64,000 nt of DNA from Lachnospiraceae bacterium C1.1 (GCA_030434875.1 JAUISW010000001.1:1375501-1439500); one strand, 5' to 3'; counted from the stretch's first letter, positions 1-9,995 are shown. Program-made: numbers and translations. The notes: generated from the letters alone by a model not told the origin.

Positions 1-384
1 GAATACATAATTTGCAAATGCAAATTCATTATTTCCTGTTGAAGAGGTAAATACACTTTCAATTTCACGGAATAATTGTCTGCGCATTGCAGGATCTTTC
101 AAATCCGAAGAATCTTCTCCATAATTTTCGATAAAGGCAGACATTTCCGACACCTGTGATTCTATATGGAACATGATCTGATCAAGTTCCATTCCCTGAT
201 TATTTGAAAGGAGTGTCAGATTTCGACTAACATTCTTCTGAATAATATTATCTAAATGCATATATACGGTTACGATAACGATTGTAGCAGTAATAAACAT
301 AAAAAGTGCAAACCCTATCATCAGGTGACTTTTTATGGAAAAATATCTCTTGCCTTTTTTCTCCTTACCTTTTTCCTGCAGCAT
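1..384 (-). CDS. Membrane sensor or chemoreceptor, N-terminal part (cut by window edge)
   Basis: The reading frame starts at the ATG at 384 after a GAGGA ribosome binding site and runs off the left edge, so about 128 N-terminal residues are visible. A short basic cytoplasmic stretch (residues 1-17) is followed by one hydrophobic membrane helix (about 18-43) and a soluble segment rich in polar helices, as at the start of a periplasmic sensing domain of a chemoreceptor, diguanylate cyclase or histidine kinase. The gene starts 22 bases after the stop of the upstream chemoreceptor gene on the same strand, so the two are probably co-transcribed. The output domain lies outside the window and the exact class is unknown. 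Confidence 0.6.
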   Translation of the reverse strand, partial: MLQEKGKEKKGKRYFSIKSHLMIGFALFMFITATIVIVTVYMHLDNIIQKNVSRNLTLLSNNQGMELDQIMFHIESQVSEMSAFIENYGEDSSDLKDPAMRRQLFREIESVFTSSTGNNEFAFANYVF

Positions 385-405
385 AAATATCCTCTCGATA
401 TATAT

Positions 406-2214
406 TTATTCCCTTACCGCAAATTTAGATATTTCATAATCCAGTGCTGCTGCCTTATCCTGAGCCTTTTGCGATGCTTCTTCAAGATCTGCTGTTTCCA
501 GCCGGATATCGACAATACTTTTAGCTATTCCTTCAACTCCAAGCGCTCCCTGTCCGCTTACATCACTTATCTGCCCTATTGACGCAATAAGTGAATCAAT
601 ATCAACCTGAAGATTTCCTGCAATTTCAACGATCGTATTAAATGTCTCATCTACATAGTCCGCATAATTTGAGCTCTCTGTCTGAAAATCTTTCGGAAGC
701 TTTTCTGTCAGATTCAAATTTCCATTTCTTAAATCAACAAGTTTACGCGAAACCTGGGCAAGTCCCTCTACCGAAGCTACAACCTCAGATGTGATCTGTC
801 TGATCCTGCCCACAGCCTCTGCCGAATCCTCTGATAGAGTTCTGATCTCATCCGCAACTACTGAGAAGCCTCTCCCGGCTTCTCCTGCTCTTGCGGCCTC
901 TATAGCTGCATTTAAGGCCAGCAGATTTGTCTGATTCATTATTCCCATTATTGAATCACTTAAAGCATTTATCTCCTGAACAACTTTTACCTTTTCTAGG
1001 GAGTTTTCAAGTTCTGCCTTCAATTCACTTTCTGATAGATTTGAAGCAATATTTCCAGCAGATTTATTTGATGAATCAGCTTCTGATGACAATTCATTTT
1101 GAAAATCTTCCATTTTCTGATGGATTCCACGGACTTTCTCGGCTGATTCCTTTACTCTGAGATAAAGAGCTTCTGTTCCCTTATCAACTTCAACGGCAAA
1201 AGAAGTGATCTGATCCATAGATGCAGCAGTCTCTGTAAGCCCTGCCGAAAGTTCCTCTGAATTGGCAGATACATCATCTATATGGGAATTAACCTTTGTT
1301 ATAGCTGATTCTACAGCATACATATTCTCATCTAAAACCTCAGCCATTCCCTTTACGCTGCCGATCAGCTTTCCGACTGAATCTTTTAAAAATTCCAGTT
1401 CAGTTGCAAGATCTCCGAAATCATCTTTTCTGTTCAGCATGTCTTCGGATATAACGGTAGTGAAATCACCGCCGGCCATACTTTCAATATATGTATAGCA
1501 GACACCCAGTGCCTTTGTTATAGATTTTGATATCTTTCTTGAAACCGTAAATGCAATTACGCATATGATTATCGATATAACCAGAGTTGTAAGCACGATA
1601 GCCATAACCCTTTTAGTCATAGACCAGATCAGATTTTTAATTGCCTCATCCACATCATTTACATAGTTTCCGGTTCCAATAACCCATCCGGTCTTTTCAT
1701 TATAAATACTGTAGGCTCTCTTAGGCAGTGGTTCTGATTCACCTTTTTTTGCAAATTTATAATCAACATAGCCTCCGCCGGCTTTTCCTGCTTTTATGAT
1801 CGCTGCAACAAATTCAAATCCGTCTGCATCCGTTGCATGCAGTCTCATTGTTCCCTCTGTTTCACTTCCTAAAAGAACAACATTAGTACCATCCTCTTTA
1901 TCAGCCCAAAAATATCCATCTTCACCATACCGAATGGATCTTAAAGCCTTTGCGGCGCTGTCAATTGCCTCTTCTTCTGTTAATTCTCCGTTCTCAGCTG
2001 CCATCATGATTCCATCCACCATTGAAGAAGCAGCCTCTACCTGTTCTTTGATCTTTCTGTCATAATCTTCCTTTAATGCTATCTCAAGCTTATTTACAGA
2101 AACTGATACAAATACATATATGGACAGAAGCATTAAAACAATCATGATAAGCATGCTTCCGGCAGTTATAAGACCCGTTAATAACAATTTATTTTTAACT
2201 TTTATATTATTCAT
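406..2214 (-). CDS. Methyl-accepting chemotaxis protein with single Cache domain
   Basis: A 602-residue transmembrane chemoreceptor. It has an N-terminal membrane helix (about 11-38), an extracellular single-Cache (sCache_2-like) region (about 40-190, with the typical '[10 protein letters not shown]' and '[10 protein letters not shown]' stretches), a second membrane helix (about 196-222), a HAMP-like linker and a long helical signalling domain. The signalling hairpin contains '[18 protein letters not shown]', the CheA/CheW contact tip of this family. It would sense a small extracellular ligand, often an organic acid for this Cache type, and control CheA. The ligand cannot be read from sequence. 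The ribosome binding site GAGGGG lies just upstream of the ATG. Confidence 0.93.
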   Translation of the reverse strand: MNNIKVKNKLLLTGLITAGSMLIMIVLMLLSIYVFVSVSVNKLEIALKEDYDRKIKEQVEAASSMVDGIMMAAENGELTEEEAIDSAAKALRSIRYGEDGYFWADKEDGTNVVLLGSETEGTMRLHATDADGFEFVAAIIKAGKAGGGYVDYKFAKKGESEPLPKRAYSIYNEKTGWVIGTGNYVNDVDEAIKNLIWSMTKRVMAIVLTTLVISIIICVIAFTVSRKISKSITKALGVCYTYIESMAGGDFTTVISEDMLNRKDDFGDLATELEFLKDSVGKLIGSVKGMAEVLDENMYAVESAITKVNSHIDDVSANSEELSAGLTETAASMDQITSFAVEVDKGTEALYLRVKESAEKVRGIHQKMEDFQNELSSEADSSNKSAGNIASNLSESELKAELENSLEKVKVVQEINALSDSIMGIMNQTNLLALNAAIEAARAGEAGRGFSVVADEIRTLSEDSAEAVGRIRQITSEVVASVEGLAQVSRKLVDLRNGNLNLTEKLPKDFQTESSNYADYVDETFNTIVEIAGNLQVDIDSLIASIGQISDVSGQGALGVEGIAKSIVDIRLETADLEEASQKAQDKAAALDYEISKFAVRE

Positions 2215-2478
2215 ATAAGCCCCTCATAAGAAAAAATAAACTCTTGAAAGTCTGTATAAAATAAGACTTTTTATAAAAATATACCTATTAACATTTTAAC
2301 ATAAAAGCCGAAACCGATGCGGCACTAAATACCATGCAATTGTGCAGTCTTCACAATTTTTCTATGAATTATAGTACTTTAACCTGAACAATCCTCTATT
2401 CTATAGCTATATCGTCTAATGATTGCTATAATAAAACAAACAAAAAATTTTAAACTAACCACACCAAGAGGAAAACCT

Positions 2479-4287
2479 ATGAGAAGAACGGTCAACTTGA
2501 ATTCCAATGGTGCAACAGGTATCGGTATAATCGGCAGCGGCCGGTCAGCCAGAGCCTTTGCAGAGGCCATCAGGAAGGTTGAGGGACTTCGCCTTAACGT
2601 TGTGTATGACCCTGATATATCAGGTATGGGAAATTTATCCTCAGTCTTTCCGGATAGTATTTTAACCGACAATATAACTGAGCTCTGGGAAAATTGCCAG
2701 GCTGTCTGTATTGCCGTCCCAAGCGAACTCCACGTCCCTTATATTAAAGCTTCATTAAGTGAATCAAAACATGTTCTATGCGAAAGTCCGATTTCAATGA
2801 CAGGAAAATATGCATCGGACTTATTTAAATCTGCCATGGAAAAGGATCTGATCCTTATGGAATCCATGCCATGTCTTTATAACGAAGCCTACCTCTCAGC
2901 GATCGCAGCTGCAAAAAGTGGTAAGATCGGTAGGATAATGGACGTTGAATCCTCTTCTACCAGACTCACTCCGACCAATCTCCGGGAATTACTTGATGCT
3001 GATTACGGCGGAAGCATGACCGAGCTTGGATCCCTCGCCTTAACACCTATAATAAGCCTTTTGGGTACCTCCTATAACAGCGTAAGCTTTCATTCACTTT
3101 ATGCCGGAAATGGCGTTGATTCCTACACAAAAGCCTACTTTAACTACGGCAAGGCTTCTGCCACTGTCAAGGTCGGCCTACAGGTAAAAAGCGCAGGAAG
3201 CCTCCTTATATCCGGTACAAAAGGCTATATACTGCTCCCCTCTCCTTGGTGGAAATGTGAAAACTATGAAATACATATCGGAGAGCCTTCTGAAATAGAA
3301 ACAGTCAGTTTCAAACAAGATAACAGCTTTAATGCTTCTGAACTAAAGGAATTTCATTCAAGGCTTACAGAATTAAGGCTATTCGGCTTTAGCGGCTTCA
3401 GCAACGACAAGCAAAAAGCAATTAAATCAGAGCAGTCTTCAAGTATTGCCACAGCCAACTGCCTTGAACATTTCTTAAAAGAAAGATTTTCCAAACCGGA
3501 AGAAAGAACTCCGGCAAAAGAAATGCAGATATGGGCTCACAGGGGATGTTCCTACAGATATCCCGAAAACACACTTGAAGCTTTCAGGGCTGCTGCCGAA
3601 ATAAAAGGACTTACAGGAATTGAAATGGATGTTCAGATGACGCGCGATGGTGAAATTGTTGTTATTCATGATGAAAATGTCAGAAGAACGGCCGATGGTT
3701 ACAGAGATGTTAAAGATTACAAGCTTTCTGAGATCAGAGCTCTCAGGGTGGACAGAAGCTATATAAGGACAACAATCCCCACATTAGAAGAAGTGCTGAG
3801 GCTTCTCCGCCCCTACTGCCGCAGAACCGGACTATTAATAAATATAGAATTAAAAACGAATAATTACAGATATGAAGGTATAGAAGAAAAAGTTGTTTCA
3901 ATAGTAAAAAAACTTGATATTGAAAAATACGTCATATATTCTTCTTCTCTAACCGATAGTATAAAAAAGATAAAGGAAATCGATAAAAAATCAAAAACCG
4001 CTGTCATCTCAGAACTTTTAGAAGACTGCATCAATAAGGCAAAAGCCTCAGGCGCTGACGCTATGCATCCCTGCATATCAGGCCTGAATGTGAAGCTTCC
4101 GAAATACCTGAAGAATCTCAGATTACGCGCATGGAACACCGATGAACCCTTTTATGGTGAAAACAAAGCACTTAGGGAAATTGACTTTTCTAAATATGCC
4201 GAATTCGGCGTTACAGATATTTTTACCAATGTTCCTGAAAACTATCTTAAACGAAAAACACTCGGAATAGATGAGGCTTTAGACTAA
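2479..4287 (+). CDS. Fusion: Gfo/Idh/MocA-like oxidoreductase domain + glycerophosphodiester phosphodiesterase domain
   Basis: A 602-residue two-domain protein. I chose the ATG at 2479, preceded by AAGAGG at good spacing; an upstream in-frame ATG at 2419 has no such site. Residues about 15-330 resemble the Gfo/Idh/MocA family, starting with a Rossmann nucleotide-binding motif 'GIIGSGRSARAF'. The catalytic lysine of the family EKP motif is replaced (CESPIS), so dehydrogenase activity is doubtful. Residues about 350-600 form a GDPD TIM barrel with the metal and catalytic motifs 'WAHRG', 'PENTLEAF', 'EMDVQ' and 'VIHDENV', which normally cleaves glycerophosphodiesters to glycerol 3-phosphate. There is no signal peptide, so it should act in the cytoplasm. 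It is a single gene convergent with the LacI-type regulator. The fusion is plain in the sequence; the role of the degenerate domain is unknown. Confidence 0.85.
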   Translation: MRRTVNLNSNGATGIGIIGSGRSARAFAEAIRKVEGLRLNVVYDPDISGMGNLSSVFPDSILTDNITELWENCQAVCIAVPSELHVPYIKASLSESKHVLCESPISMTGKYASDLFKSAMEKDLILMESMPCLYNEAYLSAIAAAKSGKIGRIMDVESSSTRLTPTNLRELLDADYGGSMTELGSLALTPIISLLGTSYNSVSFHSLYAGNGVDSYTKAYFNYGKASATVKVGLQVKSAGSLLISGTKGYILLPSPWWKCENYEIHIGEPSEIETVSFKQDNSFNASELKEFHSRLTELRLFGFSGFSNDKQKAIKSEQSSSIATANCLEHFLKERFSKPEERTPAKEMQIWAHRGCSYRYPENTLEAFRAAAEIKGLTGIEMDVQMTRDGEIVVIHDENVRRTADGYRDVKDYKLSEIRALRVDRSYIRTTIPTLEEVLRLLRPYCRRTGLLINIELKTNNYRYEGIEEKVVSIVKKLDIEKYVIYSSSLTDSIKKIKEIDKKSKTAVISELLEDCINKAKASGADAMHPCISGLNVKLPKYLKNLRLRAWNTDEPFYGENKALREIDFSKYAEFGVTDIFTNVPENYLKRKTLGIDEALD

Positions 4288-4295
4288 AAAAATAA

Positions 4296-4326
4296 AAACC
4301 CCGGATTATATTTCTATCCGGGGTTT
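4296..4326. terminator. Bidirectional terminator
   Basis: An 11-base-pair stem (4296-4306 with 4316-4326, containing CCCCGG/CCGGGG) with A-rich left and T-rich right flanks. It lies between the converging fusion gene and the lacI-type gene and can end both transcripts. Confidence 0.85.
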
Positions 4327-4343
4327 AACTATTTTTATTCAGA

Positions 4344-5339
4344 TCATTCTGTTGAAATCGCTTTGCATGATTCACGTTCAACAAGAGTTACCGGAAGGAT
4401 CATTCTAGTTGGTACAACCTTTCCTGCCACTGCATCAAGTAAAAAACCAATAGATGTTCTTGCCATCTCTTTGATCGGCTGTTTGATAGAAGTAATAGTC
4501 GGTGTTGTCAGTGAAGCTATATTAACATCGTCAAATCCGACGACCTTAATATCGTCCGGGACCTTTCTGCCTTTTTTCTGAGCTACCTGTATAAGCTGGG
4601 CAGCTATAAGATCTGAGCTTGTAAAAAATCCATCTGCATCGGGATATTCGTCCAAAAGTTCATCAAGGAACTCCCTGTACTGGCCTGTATCATACTGTTT
4701 CACAGATGTCTTTATTTCGCTATGCCAGACTTTTTTCTCCTCACAGACCTTATTAAACCCAAGCGAACGGTCATCTGCAGGCATCTCTGTCTCAGTTACT
4801 CCGCTGATATGGATAAGCCTTTGCGCTCCGGCATTTATAAGCTCTCTGGCGGCAAGCTCGCCGCCATGAAAGTTATCACATTCTATAGAAGCAGTACCAC
4901 ATTCAAGATTTCTCTCAATCGTTATAAGCGGAATATTCAGCCCCTTAAACTCATCAAGCTGTACAGAGCCGCTCATCATTACAACTCCTGCCACACGATT
5001 CGACTTACACATATCAATATACTTCATTTCATTATCATCATTACTTTTCGAATTAAAAAGCATAATGTTATAACGCTTCTTTTTTGCCTCATTCTCCAGA
5101 TTACTGATAACCTCAGCGAAATATGGATTATTTATATGAGGTACGATAACGCCTATGATATTACTTCTTTTTTTCGATAAAGCCCTGGCAACTTCATTCG
5201 GCTGGTAATCCAGCTTCTTCATTGCCTCTTTTACTTTCTGTCTCGACTCTTCACTTATATAACCGCGGTTATTGAGAATTCGCGAAACAGTTGTAACTGT
5301 AAGTCCGGTTTCTCTTGCAACATCCTTAAGAGTTGCCAT
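4344..5339 (-). CDS. LacI-family transcriptional regulator
   Basis: A 331-residue full-length LacI/GalR repressor. The N-terminal helix-turn-helix with 'TLKDVARETGLTVTTVSRILN' character (residues 2-25) is followed by the hinge (about 45-60) and a periplasmic-binding-like effector domain including 'VVGFDDVNIASLTTPTITSI'. It is the last gene after the ABC transporter genes on the same strand, 80 bases after the permease stop. It probably represses that operon through the pseudo-palindrome at 8736-8751. The effector is presumably the imported sugar, which I cannot identify. Confidence 0.92.
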   Translation of the reverse strand: MATLKDVARETGLTVTTVSRILNNRGYISEESRQKVKEAMKKLDYQPNEVARALSKKRSNIIGVIVPHINNPYFAEVISNLENEAKKKRYNIMLFNSKSNDDNEMKYIDMCKSNRVAGVVMMSGSVQLDEFKGLNIPLITIERNLECGTASIECDNFHGGELAARELINAGAQRLIHISGVTETEMPADDRSLGFNKVCEEKKVWHSEIKTSVKQYDTGQYREFLDELLDEYPDADGFFTSSDLIAAQLIQVAQKKGRKVPDDIKVVGFDDVNIASLTTPTITSIKQPIKEMARTSIGFLLDAVAGKVVPTRMILPVTLVERESCKAISTE

Positions 5340-5419
5340 AGATTAAATTCCTTTCATACGTAACTTTTATATCCCAATACTCCCCTGAATTCCGTATTTA
5401 TCTTACCGAACTATTCTAT

Positions 5420-6280
5420 TTATCCCTTAACAGCTCCGGAAGTAACGCCCTTAACAATGTATCGCTGTAAGAATACATAAAGGATAAGGATAGGAAGCAT
5501 AGCCAGGAGCAATGCAGCCATTACAAGACCTATATCCGTGGAATAGGTTCCATAGAACACCTTTGTCGATACCGGAATAGTATAAAGGTCTTTCTTCTGA
5601 AGGATAAGGCTCGGAAGAAGATAATCATTCCAGAATGCCATTGCATCAATGATCGCAACAGTTGCGATAGTAGGGCTCAAAAGCGGGAATACTATCTTCC
5701 AGAAAGTCTGCCACTTTGTACATCCATCGATATAAGCTGCTTCCTCAAGCTCCAGCGGGATATTTGTATGAACCGCGCCATGGAACATGAACGTCGCCAT
5801 TGACACAGAAAAACCAACATGCAGAAGGATAAGTGTCAATCTGTGATTTAATAATCCAAAAGTTCCTCCATATACAGAAACAAGCGGTACCATCAAAACC
5901 TGGAAAGGAATTACCATCGAAGCTATCATCAGTCCAAATAAGGTCGTACAGATCTTCCAGTTATGACGGACAATGAAATATCCGCACATAGCAGAAAAAA
6001 GAATTGTAAGAACAGTTGCTGAAACAGTGATGATAAGTGAATTTCCGAATACATTCCAGAAATTCATCTTTTCCATAGCATTAGGGAAGTTTGCAAGCGT
6101 AAAGCCACTGCTCACACCTATAATACTCAACGGATTCTGGGTTATATCTGCCTTTGTCTTAAATACGTTAACAACAACGATAAGGAAAGGGAAAATTATC
6201 AGAAACAGGATAACTACCATTAAAGCGAAAATAAGGTAGGGCTTTATTTTTTTAGCCATAGCATTATTCTTTTCATTCAT
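5420..6280 (-). CDS. Carbohydrate ABC transporter permease (MalG type)
   Basis: A 286-residue inner-membrane permease of the CUT1 sugar class. About six membrane helices are visible, the first at residues 12-32, and the EAA loop 'ELEEAAYIDGCTKWQTFWKI' contacts the ATPase. Its ATG overlaps the stop of the upstream permease by one base (TAATG), indicating translational coupling. No ATPase gene is present in the operon, so a shared MsmK/UgpC-type ATPase encoded elsewhere must energise it, which is usual for CUT1 systems in Firmicutes. Confidence 0.92.
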   Translation of the reverse strand: MNEKNNAMAKKIKPYLIFALMVVILFLIIFPFLIVVVNVFKTKADITQNPLSIIGVSSGFTLANFPNAMEKMNFWNVFGNSLIITVSATVLTILFSAMCGYFIVRHNWKICTTLFGLMIASMVIPFQVLMVPLVSVYGGTFGLLNHRLTLILLHVGFSVSMATFMFHGAVHTNIPLELEEAAYIDGCTKWQTFWKIVFPLLSPTIATVAIIDAMAFWNDYLLPSLILQKKDLYTIPVSTKVFYGTYSTDIGLVMAALLLAMLPILILYVFLQRYIVKGVTSGAVKG

Positions 6281-7212
6281 TATGCAGCCACCTCACCTTT
6301 CTTACCGATGTAAACCTGTGTAATACCGATGATCGCACATACTACGAAAAGTATAAGCGCCTCAGCCTGTCCAAGTCCATAATTCTTGTAGGTGAATGCC
6401 TGATTGTAAACGTGCATTGCCGCAAGCACTGAAGAACCGAACGGATCACCGTCTGTCAAAGACAGGTTAACATCATAAATTACGAAACATCTTGTTATAC
6501 TTAAGAAAAGACACTGTACAAACGAAGACCTCATAAGAGGGATCGTTACATTTTTCATTGCCTGTGCCGGAGTACAGCCATCAATAAGCGCTGCTTCCTT
6601 GAGATCCTCAGGTACGCTCATGAATCCGGCAACATATATGAGCATCATATATCCTGCATACTGCCAAACCGAAACAAGAATAAGGCAGAACATTGCGCCG
6701 CCTGAAGTTGCGAGAAGTGACGGAACATTTCCCTGTGTGATGGCATTTCCGAGAGAAACAAGTGCTCTCTTGAAAACAAACTGCCATACATAACCTAAAA
6801 CGATACCACCGATAAGGTTAGGAACAAAGAAACCTGCTCTGAAGAAATTCTGTCCCCAGATACCTCTGTTCATAACTGTTTTCTTACCGTTCTTATCTTT
6901 CTGGCGAACTGTTACTTCCATAGTAACGAGATAAGCCAGCGCAAAAGCAAGTATGTTTATGAATATTACTGAGAATACCGAATAAAAGATCGTTCTTCCC
7001 ATTGACTGCCAGTAAATTTTATCAGCAAAAGCTGCCACATAGTTATCAAGACCTACAATAGGCTTATTCTTTGAAACGCCGTCCCAACTGGTAAATGTCA
7101 GATAGAAACCATAAATCAGAGGAACGATAACTGTCCCGACAAAAAGCAGGGTTGCGGGACCGGCAAAAATTAAAAACTGACTTACCCTGTAAGACATTTT
7201 ATTTCTATCCAT
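6280..7212 (-). CDS. Carbohydrate ABC transporter permease (MalF type)
   Basis: A 310-residue partner permease with about six membrane helices and the EAA loop 'DLKEAALIDGCTPAQAMKNV'. The start at 7212 is chosen because GAGGGAG lies 6-8 bases upstream; an in-frame ATG at 7281 would add 23 residues overlapping likely leader sequence. It pairs with the downstream MalG-type subunit to form the membrane channel. Confidence 0.91.
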   Translation of the reverse strand: MDRNKMSYRVSQFLIFAGPATLLFVGTVIVPLIYGFYLTFTSWDGVSKNKPIVGLDNYVAAFADKIYWQSMGRTIFYSVFSVIFINILAFALAYLVTMEVTVRQKDKNGKKTVMNRGIWGQNFFRAGFFVPNLIGGIVLGYVWQFVFKRALVSLGNAITQGNVPSLLATSGGAMFCLILVSVWQYAGYMMLIYVAGFMSVPEDLKEAALIDGCTPAQAMKNVTIPLMRSSFVQCLFLSITRCFVIYDVNLSLTDGDPFGSSVLAAMHVYNQAFTYKNYGLGQAEALILFVVCAIIGITQVYIGKKGEVAA

Positions 7213-7304
7213 TGTGTGCTCCCTCTTAAACCTCTTAAACAAAGAGGAACCTCTTACCAGCTCCGGTATGAGGCTCCCCAACCTTTTTCAACCTAGATTT
7301 CTAA

Positions 7305-8636
7305 TTAATGTGCTGAAAGTGTAGCTGCCTTCCAGTAATCGTCGATTTCTGTTGCAAAGCCTGCACGGTCTGACTGACCTGCAAGATACTTCTGGAATGC
7401 CTGTCCGCCAAGTACTGAATAATGATCATCAGGAAGATAGTTGTAGTTAGCTACAAGTGAACCTGAATCTGCATAAGACTTAACAGATGCTCCAAGAGGA
7501 TCGCTTACATCAAGAGTAATATTTGAGAATGCCGGTACAAGTGCACAGTCATTTACAAGAACTGCCTGTCCTGCTTCATCATATACAAGCCAGTTAAGGA
7601 AGTCCTTAGCAGCCTGCTGCTGATCAGCTGATGTATTGTCAGAAGAATCAATGAAGAAGTATTTAGAACCGCCGCCGACAAGCTTCTCATTTGTTCCGTC
7701 ATCTGTATTCTGAGGAACAGGCATCATGCCCATGTTCTCTGTAGGCTCATAAGCACTCAATACTGACCAGTCCCAGTTACCGCCGAACATGAATGCGATC
7801 TCACCCTGAGCGAGCTTCTGCTCTGTAACTTCACGATCTGCTGAGATAGGATCTGCTGAAGCATAATTGTTCTCTTTAAGAACATCGAATGTATCCATAA
7901 GTGATGTAAATTTAGCATCGTCTGCAATGCTTGCTGAACCATCATTAAGGCTTGCAAGGAATGCATCTGTATCTTCTCTCTCTTCATAAACCATTGCAAG
8001 GTAATGAGCACCGAGTGACCAGTCTTCCATCATAACACCTGTAGGTGTTTCCATTCCGCCTGCCTTAAGCTTATCAATAAGTTCCTTGAAAGAATCAAGT
8101 GTCTTGTACTGTGTGGGATCGAAATCCTCACCTGTAATATTCTTTATTGCATCTGCATTGTAGATAAGTCCTCTTGCTTCTACGCAAACAGGGAAGCCGT
8201 AAACCTTATCACCAATGCTGATAGCCTCTGTTGTATCTCCTATCCATTTCTCACCGGAAAGATCAAGTGCATGCTCTTCTGCCATTGAGTAAATGTCCTT
8301 TGCATCAACCATGTTGATAGTATATGGTGAACCTGATGCATAAGCTGTAGCAAGGTCAGATGCAACTGTGTCATTCTGCATAAATACTTCAACACTTACG
8401 CCTGTGGCATCTTTATATGCCTTGGCTGCATCCTCGAGCTGTGTCTGAATTTCCATTTTTGAATTGTAAATTGTGATCGAAGCACCGTCACCCGATGCTG
8501 CTGCAGCTGACTCTGTAGCTGCTGACGAACCTGTACCTGCACTTTCAGTTGATGTGCTTCCGCCGCAGCCTGCGAGCATAGAAGCTGTCATGGCAACTGT
8601 AAGTCCCAACGCAAAAACCTTTTTCATGTTTTTCAT
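7305..8636 (-). CDS. Sugar ABC transporter substrate-binding lipoprotein
   Basis: A 443-residue family 1 extracellular solute-binding protein. The ATG at 8636 follows AAGGAGGA; an ORF extension to 8669 lacks this. A lipoprotein signal ends in 'ASMLAGC', so the mature protein is lipid-anchored at the Cys. A Ser/Ala/Gly-rich linker then leads into the binding domain. It delivers an oligo- or monosaccharide to the two permeases encoded downstream. The specificity is unknown. The nearby pectinesterase makes oligogalacturonides a reasonable but unproven guess. Confidence 0.92.
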   Translation of the reverse strand: MKNMKKVFALGLTVAMTASMLAGCGGSTSTESAGTGSSAATESAAAASGDGASITIYNSKMEIQTQLEDAAKAYKDATGVSVEVFMQNDTVASDLATAYASGSPYTINMVDAKDIYSMAEEHALDLSGEKWIGDTTEAISIGDKVYGFPVCVEARGLIYNADAIKNITGEDFDPTQYKTLDSFKELIDKLKAGGMETPTGVMMEDWSLGAHYLAMVYEEREDTDAFLASLNDGSASIADDAKFTSLMDTFDVLKENNYASADPISADREVTEQKLAQGEIAFMFGGNWDWSVLSAYEPTENMGMMPVPQNTDDGTNEKLVGGGSKYFFIDSSDNTSADQQQAAKDFLNWLVYDEAGQAVLVNDCALVPAFSNITLDVSDPLGASVKSYADSGSLVANYNYLPDDHYSVLGGQAFQKYLAGQSDRAGFATEIDDYWKAATLSAH

Positions 8637-8684
8637 GCAATCCTCCTTATAGATCCGAACATCTATCATAACTTTTAACCTATA

Positions 8685-8705
8685 TCAACAAGTCGTTCCT
8701 GTTGA
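8685..8705. promoter_or_regulatory. Second inverted repeat at the transcription start
   Basis: A 21-base imperfect inverted repeat with arms TCAACA and TGTTGA just downstream of the predicted -10. Its position suits an auxiliary operator. It matches the LacI consensus less well than the site at 8736, so this is tentative. Confidence 0.35.
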
Positions 8706-8712
8706 CATCTTG

Positions 8713-8741
8713 ATAATATCACGATAAAAATAGTATGTCAA
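8713..8741 (-). promoter_or_regulatory. Promoter of the sugar ABC operon
   Basis: On the minus strand a perfect -35 TTGACA (8736-8741), a 17-base spacer and a -10 TATTAT (8713-8718) lie about 75 bases upstream of the binding-protein start. The rest of the 383-base gap (8670-9052) holds the operator, a second inverted repeat and the pectinesterase terminator. Confidence 0.8.
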
Positions 8742-8751
8742 CCGATTGTCA
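8736..8751. promoter_or_regulatory. Candidate LacI-family operator overlapping the -35 box
   Basis: TGTCAACCGATTGTCA is a 16-base pseudo-palindrome with the central CG and TGxCAAxCGxTTGxCA symmetry typical of LacI/GalR operators. It covers the -35 box, so binding would block RNA polymerase. The regulator at 4344-5339 is the natural candidate. Confidence 0.65.
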
Positions 8752-8958
8752 TATTGTGAAACATGTTGAATTGGACATTTTTTTATACTTTTTTTGTATA
8801 GTTTGTATAGTTTTTTCTTGTCTTCTCGTGTAAAAAGCCCTTTTAATATGGTTATTTTTGTAACATATTACAGAAAATATATTAATCGTATGACATGTAT
8901 TTAAATTTCAAGTTTTAATATCATTTTGTATCATAATACCTCTGAAAGCACATAAAAA

Positions 8959-9003
8959 TAAGGTATCAGAGAAAATACTTTTTTTATCTTCTCTAATACC
9001 TTA
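8959..9003 (-). terminator. Terminator after the pectinesterase gene
   Basis: A long stem (8959-8973 with 8989-9003, one mismatch) followed on the minus strand by TTATTTTTAT. It ends the peptidase-pectinesterase transcript. Confidence 0.75.
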
Positions 9004-9052
9004 TGATATGTTAAACATGTGAAAATCAGTTTCTAATGATCATTATGAGATG

Positions 9053-9994
9053 TCATCTATTCTTTTTTCTGAGCAGATTAATCTCATCAATATAAATCCT
9101 TGCCTCTTCATCATTGAGGATATGCGCATATGAAGCTCTTTCATCATCTGCAGCTCCCTCTCCGAAGGACATATATTCAGCATAATAAACTCCGCCAGCC
9201 TCACATCTGCCGCTCCATTCATGCCAGCCTTCTTTTGCTATATGTCTTCCAAGTTCAGATTCTAATATGACGGTTTTTGCGTTTTCTCTCCAGGGTCTGC
9301 CAAGGTAATAACTGCCCTCTGCCGAATCCGACGTAAAACGGCATTTATAAAACACATATCCAAACTTCTCTCCCTTAGGGGTAGATGCTGCAGTTATATA
9401 TCCTTTGTCTCTTTTCAATGCAAAAATCTCACAGTTATCAAAAAATGCAGTGCCGCCGCCAAAAATAAAATCAACATCACCTTCTATATAACAATCCCTA
9501 TAATACTGATGTGTCATCCTTCGCTCTGCAAATTCTTTAGGTCCCCGAAATCCTCCTGCCTCTACCTCTTTTTCCGGCAGAGGCGCAGTAAATATGGTAT
9601 CCTGCGAACCAAGAAATCGACAGTTTTCAAAAATAAGATTATCACCGTCGGCATAAAGTGCAATAGCCTGCCCGGCTTCTTCTCCTCTTCCTGCCTTATT
9701 TTCAATTGTAAGATTCTTAAGCCTTACATTATCCGCATCTATAAAAACTGTCTGAGTTCTGAAGGTTCCCCTCTTTAGACCATCTTCCAATATTTCAAAA
9801 GCTCCAAGGTCTCCGCTTATAATTGTAGTTTCAGGGTCATAGCCGTCTATTACGAGATTAGGTCTGTCTATCGTCACTGGTCCCTGATATTTTCCCGGAG
9901 CAAGTTTTATATTTATTTCCTCGCTATTATCAGGACTTATTCGATTTATCGCATCCTTAAGTTCCTCTGATGAACTGATTTCTATTCTTTTCAT
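9053..9994 (-). CDS. Pectinesterase (carbohydrate esterase family 8), cytoplasmic
   Basis: A 313-residue pectin methylesterase with a right-handed beta-helix. The family motifs are all present in order: 'GQAIALY', 'GSQDTIF' with the active-site Gln-Asp, 'GDVDFIFGGG' with the nucleophilic Asp, and 'YLGRPWR' with the substrate-binding Arg. It would remove methyl groups from galacturonate residues. No signal peptide is visible, so it should act inside the cell on imported short pectin fragments. The ATG at 9994 follows the stop of the upstream peptidase gene by one base (TAAGATG), which is tight coupling; an ATG at 10015 is possible but overlaps that gene. Confidence 0.93.
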   Translation of the reverse strand: MKRIEISSSEELKDAINRISPDNSEEINIKLAPGKYQGPVTIDRPNLVIDGYDPETTIISGDLGAFEILEDGLKRGTFRTQTVFIDADNVRLKNLTIENKAGRGEEAGQAIALYADGDNLIFENCRFLGSQDTIFTAPLPEKEVEAGGFRGPKEFAERRMTHQYYRDCYIEGDVDFIFGGGTAFFDNCEIFALKRDKGYITAASTPKGEKFGYVFYKCRFTSDSAEGSYYLGRPWRENAKTVILESELGRHIAKEGWHEWSGRCEAGGVYYAEYMSFGEGAADDERASYAHILNDEEARIYIDEINLLRKKNR

Positions 9995-9995
9995 C

